Source: UMGS1387 sp045539625
GTDB lineage: Bacteria > Bacillota > Clostridia > Oscillospirales > CAG-382
Direction of reading: 5' to 3'
NCBI GenBank assembly: GCA_045539625.1
Contig: JAZQFS010000093.1
Coordinates: forward strand, 1 to 15,910
Length of the DNA stretch: 15,910 nt
Part shown: piece by piece, positions 7,194 through 14,195 of the stretch
Numbering within the stretch: the stretch's first letter is position 1
How the letters are laid out: each line of letters begins with the position of its first letter
Position numbers and translations under genes: made by a program
Notes under the pieces: generated by a model
Database searches by the model: none
Told to the model about the DNA's origin: nothing
What the model saw: the letters and a program-made list of their open reading frames with translations, nothing else

Positions 7194-8381
7194 ATGAAAA
7201 TTACCGACATCAAAACATTTATAATCGACGCATACAGAACAAACTGGACTTTTATTAAGGTTGAAACAGACGAAGGACTTTACGGCTACGGCGAGGCATC
7301 TCTCGGTACACAGGAAATGGCACTGAGCGGCTGTGTTAATGACCTGAAACGACTGATTGTGGGCAGAAATCCTCTTGAAATCGAGAAGATGAAGTTTGAG
7401 GTTTACCGTGATATTTACTGGAAAGGCGGACCCGTTCTCATGTCGGCTCTCAGCGGAGTTGAAATGGCAATGTGGGATATTATGGGTAAATACTACAATG
7501 CACCGGTATCTGCACTTCTCGGCGGTAAAATACGTGATAAAGTGAAGATGTACGCAAATGCGTGGTTTGTAGGAGCAAAAGAGCCTGAGGAATTTGCAAA
7601 GGCGGCAAAGAAAACAGTTGACCTTGGCGTAAAGGCACTTAAATGGGATCCCTTCGGAAGTGCACATATGACAATGGAAAACGAAGGCTTTTACAAGGCA
7701 ATTGACATTGTTGCGGCAGTACGTGAGGCGGCAGGCAAAAACACCGACCTTCTTATCGAGTGTCACGGAAGATTCAATCCCTATACCGCTATAAAGATTT
7801 CAAAGGCACTTGAGCCTTACAACATTTTCCTTATGGAAGAGCCTTGTCCTCCCGATAACGCAGAATCTTTGGCACAGGTAAGAAGAAAGTCCAATATTCC
7901 TATTTCAGGCGGCGAGAGAGTTTACTCAATCTACGGTTTTCAAGACTACTTTGACAAGGGTGCAGTTGACATTGCACAGCCCGATATTTTCCACACAGGC
8001 GGTATCTACGAAAGCAAGAAGATTGCGGCAATGGCGGAAGCACGTCATATTCCCGTGTCCTTCCACAATCCTTCGGGACCTATATCCAATGCGGCAATAC
8101 TTCAGCTTGCGTCCACCGTTCCCAATTTCCTTATTCACGAAATTATGCTTACAGACGGTGCTTTCCGTAAGAGAATTACAAATGAGCGTGTAGTTTACGA
8201 AGACGGTTTTATTATGGTTCCCGATGCACCCGGTCTCGGTATTGAAGTAAATGAAGAAGTTCTCAGCGAATATCCTTATCAGCCCAGAAATTTAAGACAT
8301 TATAACAATAATCTTACAAGCATACGTCCCAAGGGAGATGCAAAGTACTATTTCGTTGGCTTGGAGGATAAAAATGATTGA
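7194..8381 (+). CDS. Enolase-superfamily (mandelate racemase/muconate lactonizing) sugar-acid dehydratase
   Basis: 395 residues; GGAGG (7181-7185) precedes the ATG by eight bases. The capping domain (about 1-120, 'LYGYGEASLG') leads into a TIM barrel. Metal ligands by motif: Glu189 in 'LIECHGRF', a Glu in 'MEEP' (215/216) and Glu241 in 'SGGERV'. His191 and His291 ('FHNPSGP') are the expected acid/base pair, as in galactonate dehydratase. Galactonate dehydratase has Asp rather than Glu at the first ligand, so this is a different subgroup. The family dehydrates aldonic acids to 2-keto-3-deoxy acids, which suits the aldolase that follows with an 8-base overlap. The exact substrate (galactonate, gluconate, fuconate, rhamnonate or other) cannot be read from sequence. 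Confidence 0.88.
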   Translation: MKITDIKTFIIDAYRTNWTFIKVETDEGLYGYGEASLGTQEMALSGCVNDLKRLIVGRNPLEIEKMKFEVYRDIYWKGGPVLMSALSGVEMAMWDIMGKYYNAPVSALLGGKIRDKVKMYANAWFVGAKEPEEFAKAAKKTVDLGVKALKWDPFGSAHMTMENEGFYKAIDIVAAVREAAGKNTDLLIECHGRFNPYTAIKISKALEPYNIFLMEEPCPPDNAESLAQVRRKSNIPISGGERVYSIYGFQDYFDKGAVDIAQPDIFHTGGIYESKKIAAMAEARHIPVSFHNPSGPISNAAILQLASTVPNFLIHEIMLTDGAFRKRITNERVVYEDGFIMVPDAPGLGIEVNEEVLSEYPYQPRNLRHYNNNLTSIRPKGDAKYYFVGLEDKND

Positions 8382-9015
8382 CATTATAAGAAAAGAACGA
8401 TTTATGGCAATTCTTCGCAATATGCCGATGGACAAGTTTGAGAAAACCGTTCAGGCTCTTTTTGAGGGCGGAATACGCATTTTTGAGGTTACGTACAATC
8501 CTTCAAAGAGCGATACGATTGAAACGGTTAATAAATCCTTTGAGATAATCAAGGCAAATTTCGGCTCGGCGGCACACCTTTGTGCAGGTACGGTTGTAAA
8601 GACCGAGTTTGTAAAGGCGGCACATAAGGCAGGAGCGAAATGTATCGTTTCACCCAACACCGACAAAAGAATCATAAAGCTTACCAAAAAGCTTGGTATG
8701 ACCTCAATTCCCGGAGCATTTACGCCAACCGAAATTGTAAATGCATATGAGCTTGGTGCGGATTTGGTGAAAATTTTTCCCATACTTCCCGACAATATTG
8801 CTTACCTTAAAAACGTAATCTCACCACTGTCGCATATACCCTTTGTCACAACAGGAGGCGTAAGACTTGATAACGCCGCAGAATTTCTCAAAGTGGGTGC
8901 TGCTGCCGTTGCCGCAGGTGTTACACTTGTGCCTGCGGATATGTTAGATAATGATGATTATGCAGGTATTGCGGAAAATGCACGCAGATTTGTTGAGCTT
9001 GTGAAAAACGCATAA
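8374..9015 (+). CDS. KDPG-aldolase-family 2-keto-3-deoxy acid aldolase (Eda-like)
   Basis: 213 residues, starting at ATG 8374 behind GGAGG (8363-8367) and overlapping the dehydratase stop by 8 bases. KDPG aldolases are class I enzymes that cleave 2-keto-3-deoxy-(6-phospho)sugar acids to pyruvate and an aldehyde. Matching features: Glu38 in 'FEVT' (general acid/base), 'AGTV' with Thr73, 'SPNTD' (93-97), 'GAFTPTEIVNAYELGAD' and the Schiff-base Lys133 in 'VKIFP'. 'TTGGVRLDN' (159-167) is the phosphate/carboxylate loop. Position 42 is Asn where E. coli Eda has Arg ('EVTLRT' versus 'EVTYNP'), a residue thought to contact substrate. Length fits (about 205-215). It completes a dehydrate-then-cleave route with its upstream neighbour; phosphorylated versus free substrate is unresolved. 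Confidence 0.86.
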   Translation: MIDIIRKERFMAILRNMPMDKFEKTVQALFEGGIRIFEVTYNPSKSDTIETVNKSFEIIKANFGSAAHLCAGTVVKTEFVKAAHKAGAKCIVSPNTDKRIIKLTKKLGMTSIPGAFTPTEIVNAYELGADLVKIFPILPDNIAYLKNVISPLSHIPFVTTGGVRLDNAAEFLKVGAAAVAAGVTLVPADMLDNDDYAGIAENARRFVELVKNA

Positions 9016-9036
9016 TTTCTGCTGTATAAAAAATGA

Positions 9037-9069
9037 GCACCTCGGCTATAAACAGTCGGGGTGCATTTT
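9037..9069. terminator. Bidirectional terminator between aldolase and alcohol dehydrogenase genes
   Basis: GCACC-T-CGGCT (9037-9047) pairs with AGTCG-G-GGTGC (9054-9064), 11 positions including two G.T wobbles, around a 6-base loop. It is followed by ATTTTG on the plus strand and TCATTTTTTATAC on the minus strand, so it can end both convergent transcripts. Confidence 0.75.
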
Positions 9070-9082
9070 GATGTATCGGGGG

Positions 9083-10192
9083 TTACATAAACAAATCTCT
9101 TAAAATTTCCTCAGCCGTGTTGATATCTACATTGCCGTAGCACTTCTTAAGATTTTTGTTGTCGGCAAATCTAGGTAAAAGCTCAGCAAGCTTTTCTTCC
9201 GTCAGCTTGATATCAAGCTTTGGCAGGTTTTTGTCTGTCATTTCCAATATGTCTTCGATTTCAACGCCCGAACAGGCAACAAACTGCTCAACCTTGTCGG
9301 GCTCTGCCTTCATGTTGTGCTCAAGGAAACGGCGAAGATATACAGCACACGCATTTCCGTGTGGCACGCCGTACTGCTCTGAAAGGAAATATCCCATACC
9401 GTGAGGAAAGCATGTGCCCGAAACGCTTATTGCAAGACCGCCGTAAAGGGAGGCACAGTAAAGCACTTCACGTACCTCATATGACAGCTCAGAGGCATCG
9501 CATTTTCCTGTTTCATAAAGAGTATCCATAAGTAACTGCACACCTCTTACCGCAAATAAACGGCAGATTTCGTTGGAGGTGCGGTTAAAGTATGCTTCAA
9601 TACAGTGGCAAAGCGCATCAAGTGCCGTTGAACGGGTAAACTCCGTTGACAGGGACATGGTATAGCTTGGGTCTCCAAAACTGACAGAGGGATATGTGTC
9701 ATCTGTACGGAAGCTCTTTTTTAAACCTTTTGAGTTTGTGATTACGGCAACAGGCGTTACTTCGCTGCCCGTACCCGCAGTTGTTCCTACTGTAATTATG
9801 GGAAGGGGCTTTGCGTCCCACTTCATCGAGTAAAGGGCTTCTTCCCTTGTGTCGTGGCAGGCTGCAAGCACCGCAACCGCCTTTGAAGCATCAAGGGGTG
9901 AGCCGCCGCCGATACCGACGATAAATTCAGCACCAAAGCTTTTAGCTTTTTCCGAGGCTTCAAGACAGCTTTCGTATGTGGGGTTTTGTCCGATTCCGTC
10001 GTATATTTCACAGGATACGTCTGCCGATGCAAGAGCGCTTGTAACATCGTCAAGAGCACCGCATTTTTTTGCACTTGTTTTTCCCGTTACGATAAGACAT
10101 TTCTTGCCGTACTTTGAAAAAACAGCGGCGTTTTTTGCAATACAGTTCTTGCCCGTGATTATTTTTGTTGGCATAAAAAAGTTCATTTCCAT
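9083..10192 (-). CDS. Iron-containing (group III) alcohol dehydrogenase
   Basis: 369 residues on the minus strand, start at 10192 with GGAG (10204-10201) eight bases upstream. Reduces aldehydes or oxidises alcohols with NAD(P) and a divalent metal. Motifs: 'GIGGGSPLDASKA' (93-105, nucleotide binding), 'GTTAGTGSEVTPVAV' (136-150), and metal ligands Asp192, His196 (LDALCHCIEA), His264 (CFPHGMGY) and His278 (GVPHGNACA), at nearly the same positions as lactaldehyde reductase FucO (196, 200, 263, 277). The usual 'HALAHPLGA' is altered to 'GTCFPHGMGY', so it is not a close FucO orthologue. It is convergent to the aldolase and could reduce the aldehyde released there. A role with another substrate is possible. 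Confidence 0.9.
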   Translation of the reverse strand: MEMNFFMPTKIITGKNCIAKNAAVFSKYGKKCLIVTGKTSAKKCGALDDVTSALASADVSCEIYDGIGQNPTYESCLEASEKAKSFGAEFIVGIGGGSPLDASKAVAVLAACHDTREEALYSMKWDAKPLPIITVGTTAGTGSEVTPVAVITNSKGLKKSFRTDDTYPSVSFGDPSYTMSLSTEFTRSTALDALCHCIEAYFNRTSNEICRLFAVRGVQLLMDTLYETGKCDASELSYEVREVLYCASLYGGLAISVSGTCFPHGMGYFLSEQYGVPHGNACAVYLRRFLEHNMKAEPDKVEQFVACSGVEIEDILEMTDKNLPKLDIKLTEEKLAELLPRFADNKNLKKCYGNVDINTAEEILRDLFM

Positions 10193-10233
10193 AGTTGTTA
10201 CTCCGATTTCTTAAAAAATATTTCGATAAATGC

Positions 10234-10262
10234 TTGAAAAAATCTCAAGACTATTATATACT
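10234..10262 (+). promoter_or_regulatory. Promoter of the cupin gene, overlapping the opposing promoter
   Basis: TTGAAA (10234-10239) and TATACT (10257-10262), 17 bases apart. A small inverted repeat, CTTGA (10233-10237) and TCAAG (10245-10249), covers the -35 and the start of the spacer and could be an operator. Confidence 0.65.
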
Positions 10263-10281
10263 GTTTTTAACAAAAAAACAA
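10253..10281 (-). promoter_or_regulatory. Promoter of the alcohol dehydrogenase gene
   Basis: On the minus strand TTGTTT (10281-10276) and a consensus TATAAT (10258-10253) are 17 bases apart. The -10 box overlaps the -10 box of the cupin promoter by two bases. Confidence 0.6.
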
Positions 10282-10312
10282 TACCTATTTTAAATTTAAG
10301 GAGATTGAAAAA

Positions 10313-10663
10313 ATGATTAAGAGAAGCAATGAATTTACACCCGAACTTCGTGAAAACATGAGAGGCGGCGACGGCACTGTTATTGTAACAGGCTTTGTCA
10401 GTCCCGAAGAGCTTAACAATAAGGGAAGACTCTTCGGCAAAATCACCTTAAAGCCCGGATGCGGTATCGGCTTCCACGTGCACGAAAAGGACAGCGAGCT
10501 GTTCTATATTGTAAAAGGAACTGCAGTTTATGACGATAACGGCACAAAGGTAACTGTAAATGCAGGCGATGTTACCGTAACTCCTGCAGGTACGGGACAC
10601 GCCATAAAGAACGAAACCGACGGGGATGTTGAGCTTGTGGCACTTATTGTTTACGCAGAATAA
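10313..10663 (+). CDS. Single-domain cupin protein
   Basis: 116 residues with AAGGAG (10298-10303) before the ATG. One beta-barrel cupin domain: motif 1 'GFHVHEKDSELFYIVKG' with metal-binding His55, His57 and Glu62, and motif 2 'PAGTGHAIKN' with His96, so all four usual ligands are present. Such short cupins are common in Clostridia and mostly uncharacterised; some small cupins act on uronate or other sugar derivatives (KdgF type), others sense ligands. It is divergent from the alcohol dehydrogenase gene, with overlapping promoters, and no clear terminator follows before the liv promoter. A link to the sugar-acid cluster is positional inference only. Confidence 0.85.
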   Translation: MIKRSNEFTPELRENMRGGDGTVIVTGFVSPEELNNKGRLFGKITLKPGCGIGFHVHEKDSELFYIVKGTAVYDDNGTKVTVNAGDVTVTPAGTGHAIKNETDGDVELVALIVYAE

Positions 10664-10779
10664 ATGGCAAATTGTACATAGCCGTACAGTGATGTATCGG
10701 AGCTTTGCACATATTGAAAAGGTCTGACACAAAAAAATTGTATAAATATTGTAAATAATAAAAAAAACTCGGCAAAACC

Positions 10780-10808
10780 TTGACAGAAACAAAAAAATGT
10801 TGTAAAAT
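10780..10808 (+). promoter_or_regulatory. Strong promoter of the liv operon
   Basis: Consensus TTGACA (10780-10785), 17-base spacer, TAAAAT (10803-10808), within an AT-rich stretch and 44 bases upstream of the livJ ATG. The 189-base gap from 10664 holds this promoter and a possible 5-bp hairpin (TGTAC/GTACA near 10674-10689); I see nothing else in it. Confidence 0.75.
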
Positions 10809-10852
10809 ATCGTATATATTTTTATATATAAATTTTTTGGAGGTTTTTGACA

Positions 10853-11989
10853 ATGAAATTTCTCAAACATTTAGCACTCGTTCTTGCAGTTGTTCTTTGC
10901 CTTGTTGCATGCGGCACTGCAGGTACTACAGGCGAAGCAGGTAACTATGCTTCTGAAAACACAGAATTCTTTATTGGCGGTACAGGTCCTCTTACAGGCG
11001 GTGCTTCCAGCTACGGTATTTCCGTTCAGCAGGGCGCAACACTCGCTGTTGAAGAAATCAACGCTAACGGCGGTCTTAACGGTGTTAACTTCAAGTTTGA
11101 CATCAAAGACGACCAGGCTGCGGCAGATAAGGCTTCCACTGCTTATGACCAGCTTTTTGAAGCAGGTATGCAGGTTTCCTTCGGTTCAGTAACAAGCGGC
11201 TCTTGCGAAGCTTTCGCTGCTAAGGCTGCTGCTGATAACCTTTTCTTTATGACACCTTCTGCATCAGCTGATATCTGTATTGCAGAGCCCAACGCATTCC
11301 GTGTATGCTTCGGCGATCCCGACCAGGGTATCCTCGCAGCTAACGAGCTCGTTGCAAACTTTGAAAACATCGGTGCTATCTACGACAAGAGCGATACATA
11401 CTCAACAGGTATCTACGAAGCTTTTGACGCAAGAATGGCAGAGCTTGGTGTTGAATTCAAGACTCAGACCTTTGATGCTGAAAACAAGGTAGACTTCTCT
11501 ACACAGATTGAAGCACTTAAGGATTGCGACGTTATCTTCCTTCCTTTCTACTACACAGAAGCAGGTCTTGTTGCCAAGGCAGCAGTTGCAAAGGGCTGCG
11601 AAGCAGTTCTCTTCGGTTGCGACGGTCTTGACGGTGTAGCAGGTCAGGTTGACGAAACAGTAACAAACACAATTAAGTACATCACTCCCTTCGACGTTAA
11701 CAGCGACGATGAAAAGGTTTCAGCATTTGTTGGTGCATATACAGAAAAGTACGGTGTAGCTCCCGACCAGTTTGCAGCAGACGGCTATGACGTTGTTATG
11801 GTTATCTACGAAGCAATGAAGAAGGCTGGCGTTGAGGACGTTACAATTTCTCCTGACGAGCTTTGCGAAATCCTCAAGGCTACAGTTACAGCCGAAGACT
11901 TCGTATATGAAGGCGTTACAGGTTCTATGACTTGGGATGTATCCGGTGCGGCTACAAAGGCTCCTATCATCATCGAGCTTGGCAAATAA
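10853..11989 (+). CDS. livJ: Branched-chain amino acid ABC transporter substrate-binding lipoprotein
   Basis: 378 residues. Start at ATG 10853 with GGAGG (10839-10843); the in-frame TTG two codons earlier is rejected. The N-terminus is a lipoprotein signal peptide: basic MKFLKH, hydrophobic core, and lipobox LVAC with lipidated Cys20. The mature part is a type I periplasmic-binding fold of the Leu/Ile/Val-binding class: 'GGTGPLTGGASSYGISVQQGATLAVEEINANGGLNG', 'FGSVTSGSCEAFAAKAAADNLFFMTPSASAD' and 'FAADGYDVVMVIYEAMKKAG'. It captures ligand outside the membrane and delivers it to LivHM. Members of this family also bind other amino acids, amides or urea, so the ligand is not certain. First gene of the cassette, separated from livH by a 161-base gap with a strong hairpin. 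Confidence 0.92.
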   Translation: MKFLKHLALVLAVVLCLVACGTAGTTGEAGNYASENTEFFIGGTGPLTGGASSYGISVQQGATLAVEEINANGGLNGVNFKFDIKDDQAAADKASTAYDQLFEAGMQVSFGSVTSGSCEAFAAKAAADNLFFMTPSASADICIAEPNAFRVCFGDPDQGILAANELVANFENIGAIYDKSDTYSTGIYEAFDARMAELGVEFKTQTFDAENKVDFSTQIEALKDCDVIFLPFYYTEAGLVAKAAVAKGCEAVLFGCDGLDGVAGQVDETVTNTIKYITPFDVNSDDEKVSAFVGAYTEKYGVAPDQFAADGYDVVMVIYEAMKKAGVEDVTISPDELCEILKATVTAEDFVYEGVTGSMTWDVSGAATKAPIIIELGK

Positions 11990-12009
11990 TAATCAATAGT
12001 TGTTTAACT

Positions 12010-12044
12010 TTTTGGTTGGACATGGACAACGTGTCCAACCAAAA
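12010..12044 (+). terminator. Strong hairpin between livJ and livH (partial terminator or mRNA stabiliser)
   Basis: A perfect 13-bp stem, TTTTGGTTGGACA (12010-12022) with TGTCCAACCAAAA (12032-12044), and a 9-base loop starts 20 bases after livJ. The tail is only TTT then GCGTTTT, so read-through is likely. It would leave more livJ than transporter mRNA, as expected for a binding-protein gene. Confidence 0.65.
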
Positions 12045-12058
12045 TTTGCGTTTTGACA

Positions 12059-12108
12059 TCGGAGGACTGTCGTAGCTTTATTGGCAGTTTTGTCCGAGTT
12101 TTGTTTTT
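12059..12108 (+). other. Second, weaker hairpin in the livJ-livH leader
   Basis: TCGGA (12059-12063) and ACTG (12066-12069) can pair with CAGT (12085-12088) and TCCGA (12093-12097), with an internal bulge, followed by GTTTTGTTTTT. It could be a second attenuation point before livH. The pairing is imperfect. Confidence 0.35.
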
Positions 12109-12150
12109 ATCTATCCTATTATTTGAAAATAGAGTTAGGAGCAGTTATTT

Positions 12151-13017
12151 ATGATCACGTTAATCGACGGACTCAGCCTTGGCAGTATATATGCCCTTAT
12201 AGCGCTGGGATATACAATGGTTTACGGCATAGCAAAGATGTTGAACTTCGCCCACGGTGATGTAATAATGGTTGGAGCGTATGCCGTAATGGTAACATTG
12301 TCTTACTCGCTGTCGCCTGCGGTTGCAGTAGTTGCGGCTGTTGTTTTGTGTACGGTGCTGGGTATGGCAATTGAAAAAATCGCATATAAGCCGCTGAGAG
12401 GAGCGTCACCCCTTGCCGTACTTATTACAGCAATCGGTGTGAGCTATTTTCTTCAGGGTGCAGCACAGCTCATTTTCGGCTCACAGCCAAAGCCTGTGGG
12501 TGCTGCTTGGAAGCTGCCAGATGTTCCGTTTATTAATAATCTCGGCATTACAACAGCAGCGGCGGTTACGCTTATCTGCGGTATTGTCATTATGGTAATT
12601 CTCACACTCTTCATCAAATGCACAAAAACAGGTAACGCAATGCGTGCGGTTTCTGAAGACAGAGGTGCGGCAACACTTATGGGTGTTAACGTAAACGGTA
12701 TTATCACCGTAACCTTTGCCATAGGCTCAGCACTTGCGGCATTTGCGGGTATGTTCTATCTTTTACAGATACCCAACACCCAGCCTACACTTGGTGCAAT
12801 GCCGGGTATCACTGCATTTACTGCGGCGGTTATTGGCGGTATCGGCTCAATTCCCGGTGCTATGGTAGGCGGAATACTTCTCGGCGTTGTTGAAAAGCTT
12901 TGCCTTGCTTCGCCTCTTTCACCCTATACGGTAGCAATCAAATTCAGCTTGCTTATCATTATACTCCTTGTTAAGCCTACGGGGCTTCTTGGAAAGGTAT
13001 CCAGAGAGAAGGTGTAA
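12151..13017 (+). CDS. livH: Branched-chain amino acid ABC transporter permease LivH
   Basis: 288 residues, AGGAG (12137-12141) nine bases before the ATG. A polytopic membrane protein beginning with 'LIDGLSLGSIYALIALGYTMVYGIAKMLNFAHGDVIMVGAYA', the LivH signature, and later 'AMRAVSEDRGAATLMGVNV', the cytoplasmic coupling loop that contacts the ATPases, and 'AFTAAVIGGIGSIPGAMVGGILLGVVE'. About eight hydrophobic segments are visible. It forms the membrane channel with LivM. Length is typical (about 290-308). livM follows two bases after the stop. Confidence 0.94.
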   Translation: MITLIDGLSLGSIYALIALGYTMVYGIAKMLNFAHGDVIMVGAYAVMVTLSYSLSPAVAVVAAVVLCTVLGMAIEKIAYKPLRGASPLAVLITAIGVSYFLQGAAQLIFGSQPKPVGAAWKLPDVPFINNLGITTAAAVTLICGIVIMVILTLFIKCTKTGNAMRAVSEDRGAATLMGVNVNGIITVTFAIGSALAAFAGMFYLLQIPNTQPTLGAMPGITAFTAAVIGGIGSIPGAMVGGILLGVVEKLCLASPLSPYTVAIKFSLLIIILLVKPTGLLGKVSREKV

Positions 13018-13019
13018 CC

Positions 13020-14195
13020 GTGAAAGATAAGAAAAGAACCTTTAATTTCAAAATCAAGGGGATAGTGAACTACGCTCTTGTTCTTGTGCTTATGATTTAC
13101 GGTATCGTGCTCTTTATGGGCGGCGGACTTCGCCCCTCAACGGCACAGCTCTTTGCACAGATGGGTTATAGCATCATACTCGCAGTATCTCTTAACCTTG
13201 TAGTAGGCTTTCTCGGTGAGCTCAGCCTCGGTCATGCTGGCTTTATGTGCGTCGGTGCATATGTGGGCGGTCTTTGCGCTGTTTATCTTAAGCAGGCAAT
13301 GCCCGATATGAAGCTTGCTGTACTTATCATTTCTATGATTATCGGCGGTGCGGTTGCGGCAGTATTCGGTTTTATAATCGGTCTTCCGTCCCTCAGACTT
13401 AAGGGCGACTACCTTGCAATCGTAACACTGGCTTTTGGTGAAATCGTTAGAAACGTGTTTATGAATCAGGAGCTTTTCGGCGGTGCAAGAGGTCTTACAA
13501 CAGGTGCTCTTAAGTACGATACAAGACAGGCTCCCACATTGTTTATAGTTGTTTTTGCGGTGGCTCTCATTATGCTTGCACTTATTCAGAACCTTGTAAA
13601 GAGTAAGCACGGCAGAGCAATCACTGCTATTCGTGATAATGAAATTGCGGCTAAGGCTATGGGTATAAACGTAACCTTCTATAAGCTGTTCGTTTTCATT
13701 GTTGCGGCATTCTTTGCGGGCTGTGCAGGCGTTATTTACGCACATACCACAACTCCCGTTCTTTATACCTTCTTCTCATATAACAAATCAATCGAAATTC
13801 TTGTAATGGTAGTACTCGGCGGTATGGGAAGCATCTCAGGCTCAATTGTTGCAGCAGTGTTTATCACCTACGTAAACTTTATGCTTCAGAGCCAGCTTTC
13901 GGGCGACCTTGCTTCTCTGAGAAACCTTGTATATGCAATTATTCTCATAGTTGTAGTAATCTTCGGTAATGCTCCTGCTCTTAAAAACATCAGAGAACGC
14001 TACAGCCTCAGCGCACTGTTCTCACGTTTCGGCTCAAAGGACGCTTCCAAGCGCCGTGATGACGAAGCTAAGTGGGCAAGAGTTCCTACCAAAATCAAGA
14101 TGGATGCTCTTCTTTCAACAGATGTGAATCCCACGTCAAACAAGAGTATTCACGGCGACCTTGGCTCTTATGACGGCAAAGGAGGAAATGAGTAA
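13020..14195 (+). CDS. livM: Branched-chain amino acid ABC transporter permease LivM
   Basis: 391 residues, starting at GTG 13020 with a modest AAGGTG site overlapping the end of livH. Features: 'LNLVVGFLGELSLGHAGFMCVGAYVGG' (58-84), 'LPSLRLKGDYLAIVTLAFGEIVRN' (122-145), coupling loop 'AIRDNEIAAKAMGINVTFYKL' (203-223), and 'VLGGMGSISGSIVAAVF' (265-281), all characteristic of LivM. Hydrophobic segments end near residue 317. The last ~70 residues form an unusual polar, charged tail ('SRFGSKDASKRRDDEAKWARV...') predicted to be cytoplasmic. The stop overlaps the livG ATG by one base, indicating coupled translation. It partners LivH and is energised by LivG and LivF. Confidence 0.93.
   Translation: MKDKKRTFNFKIKGIVNYALVLVLMIYGIVLFMGGGLRPSTAQLFAQMGYSIILAVSLNLVVGFLGELSLGHAGFMCVGAYVGGLCAVYLKQAMPDMKLAVLIISMIIGGAVAAVFGFIIGLPSLRLKGDYLAIVTLAFGEIVRNVFMNQELFGGARGLTTGALKYDTRQAPTLFIVVFAVALIMLALIQNLVKSKHGRAITAIRDNEIAAKAMGINVTFYKLFVFIVAAFFAGCAGVIYAHTTTPVLYTFFSYNKSIEILVMVVLGGMGSISGSIVAAVFITYVNFMLQSQLSGDLASLRNLVYAIILIVVVIFGNAPALKNIRERYSLSALFSRFGSKDASKRRDDEAKWARVPTKIKMDALLSTDVNPTSNKSIHGDLGSYDGKGGNE

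Noticed and set aside
6873..7766. 297-residue open frame on the minus strand
   Set aside because: Cys/His-rich shadow of the SDR and dehydratase genes, with no ribosome-binding site or family motif.
9068..10698. Repeated TGATGTATCGG near 9070 and 10689
   Set aside because: Short match without symmetric context or shared position relative to promoters; likely chance.
10448..10870. 140-residue minus-strand open frame across the cupin and liv promoter
   Set aside because: Low-complexity Phe/Ile/Tyr-rich translation of AT-rich promoter DNA, antisense to the cupin gene.
13137..13745. 202-residue minus-strand open frame inside livM
   Set aside because: Antisense to a clear livM; composition is Cys/His/Lys-rich, typical of a shadow frame.
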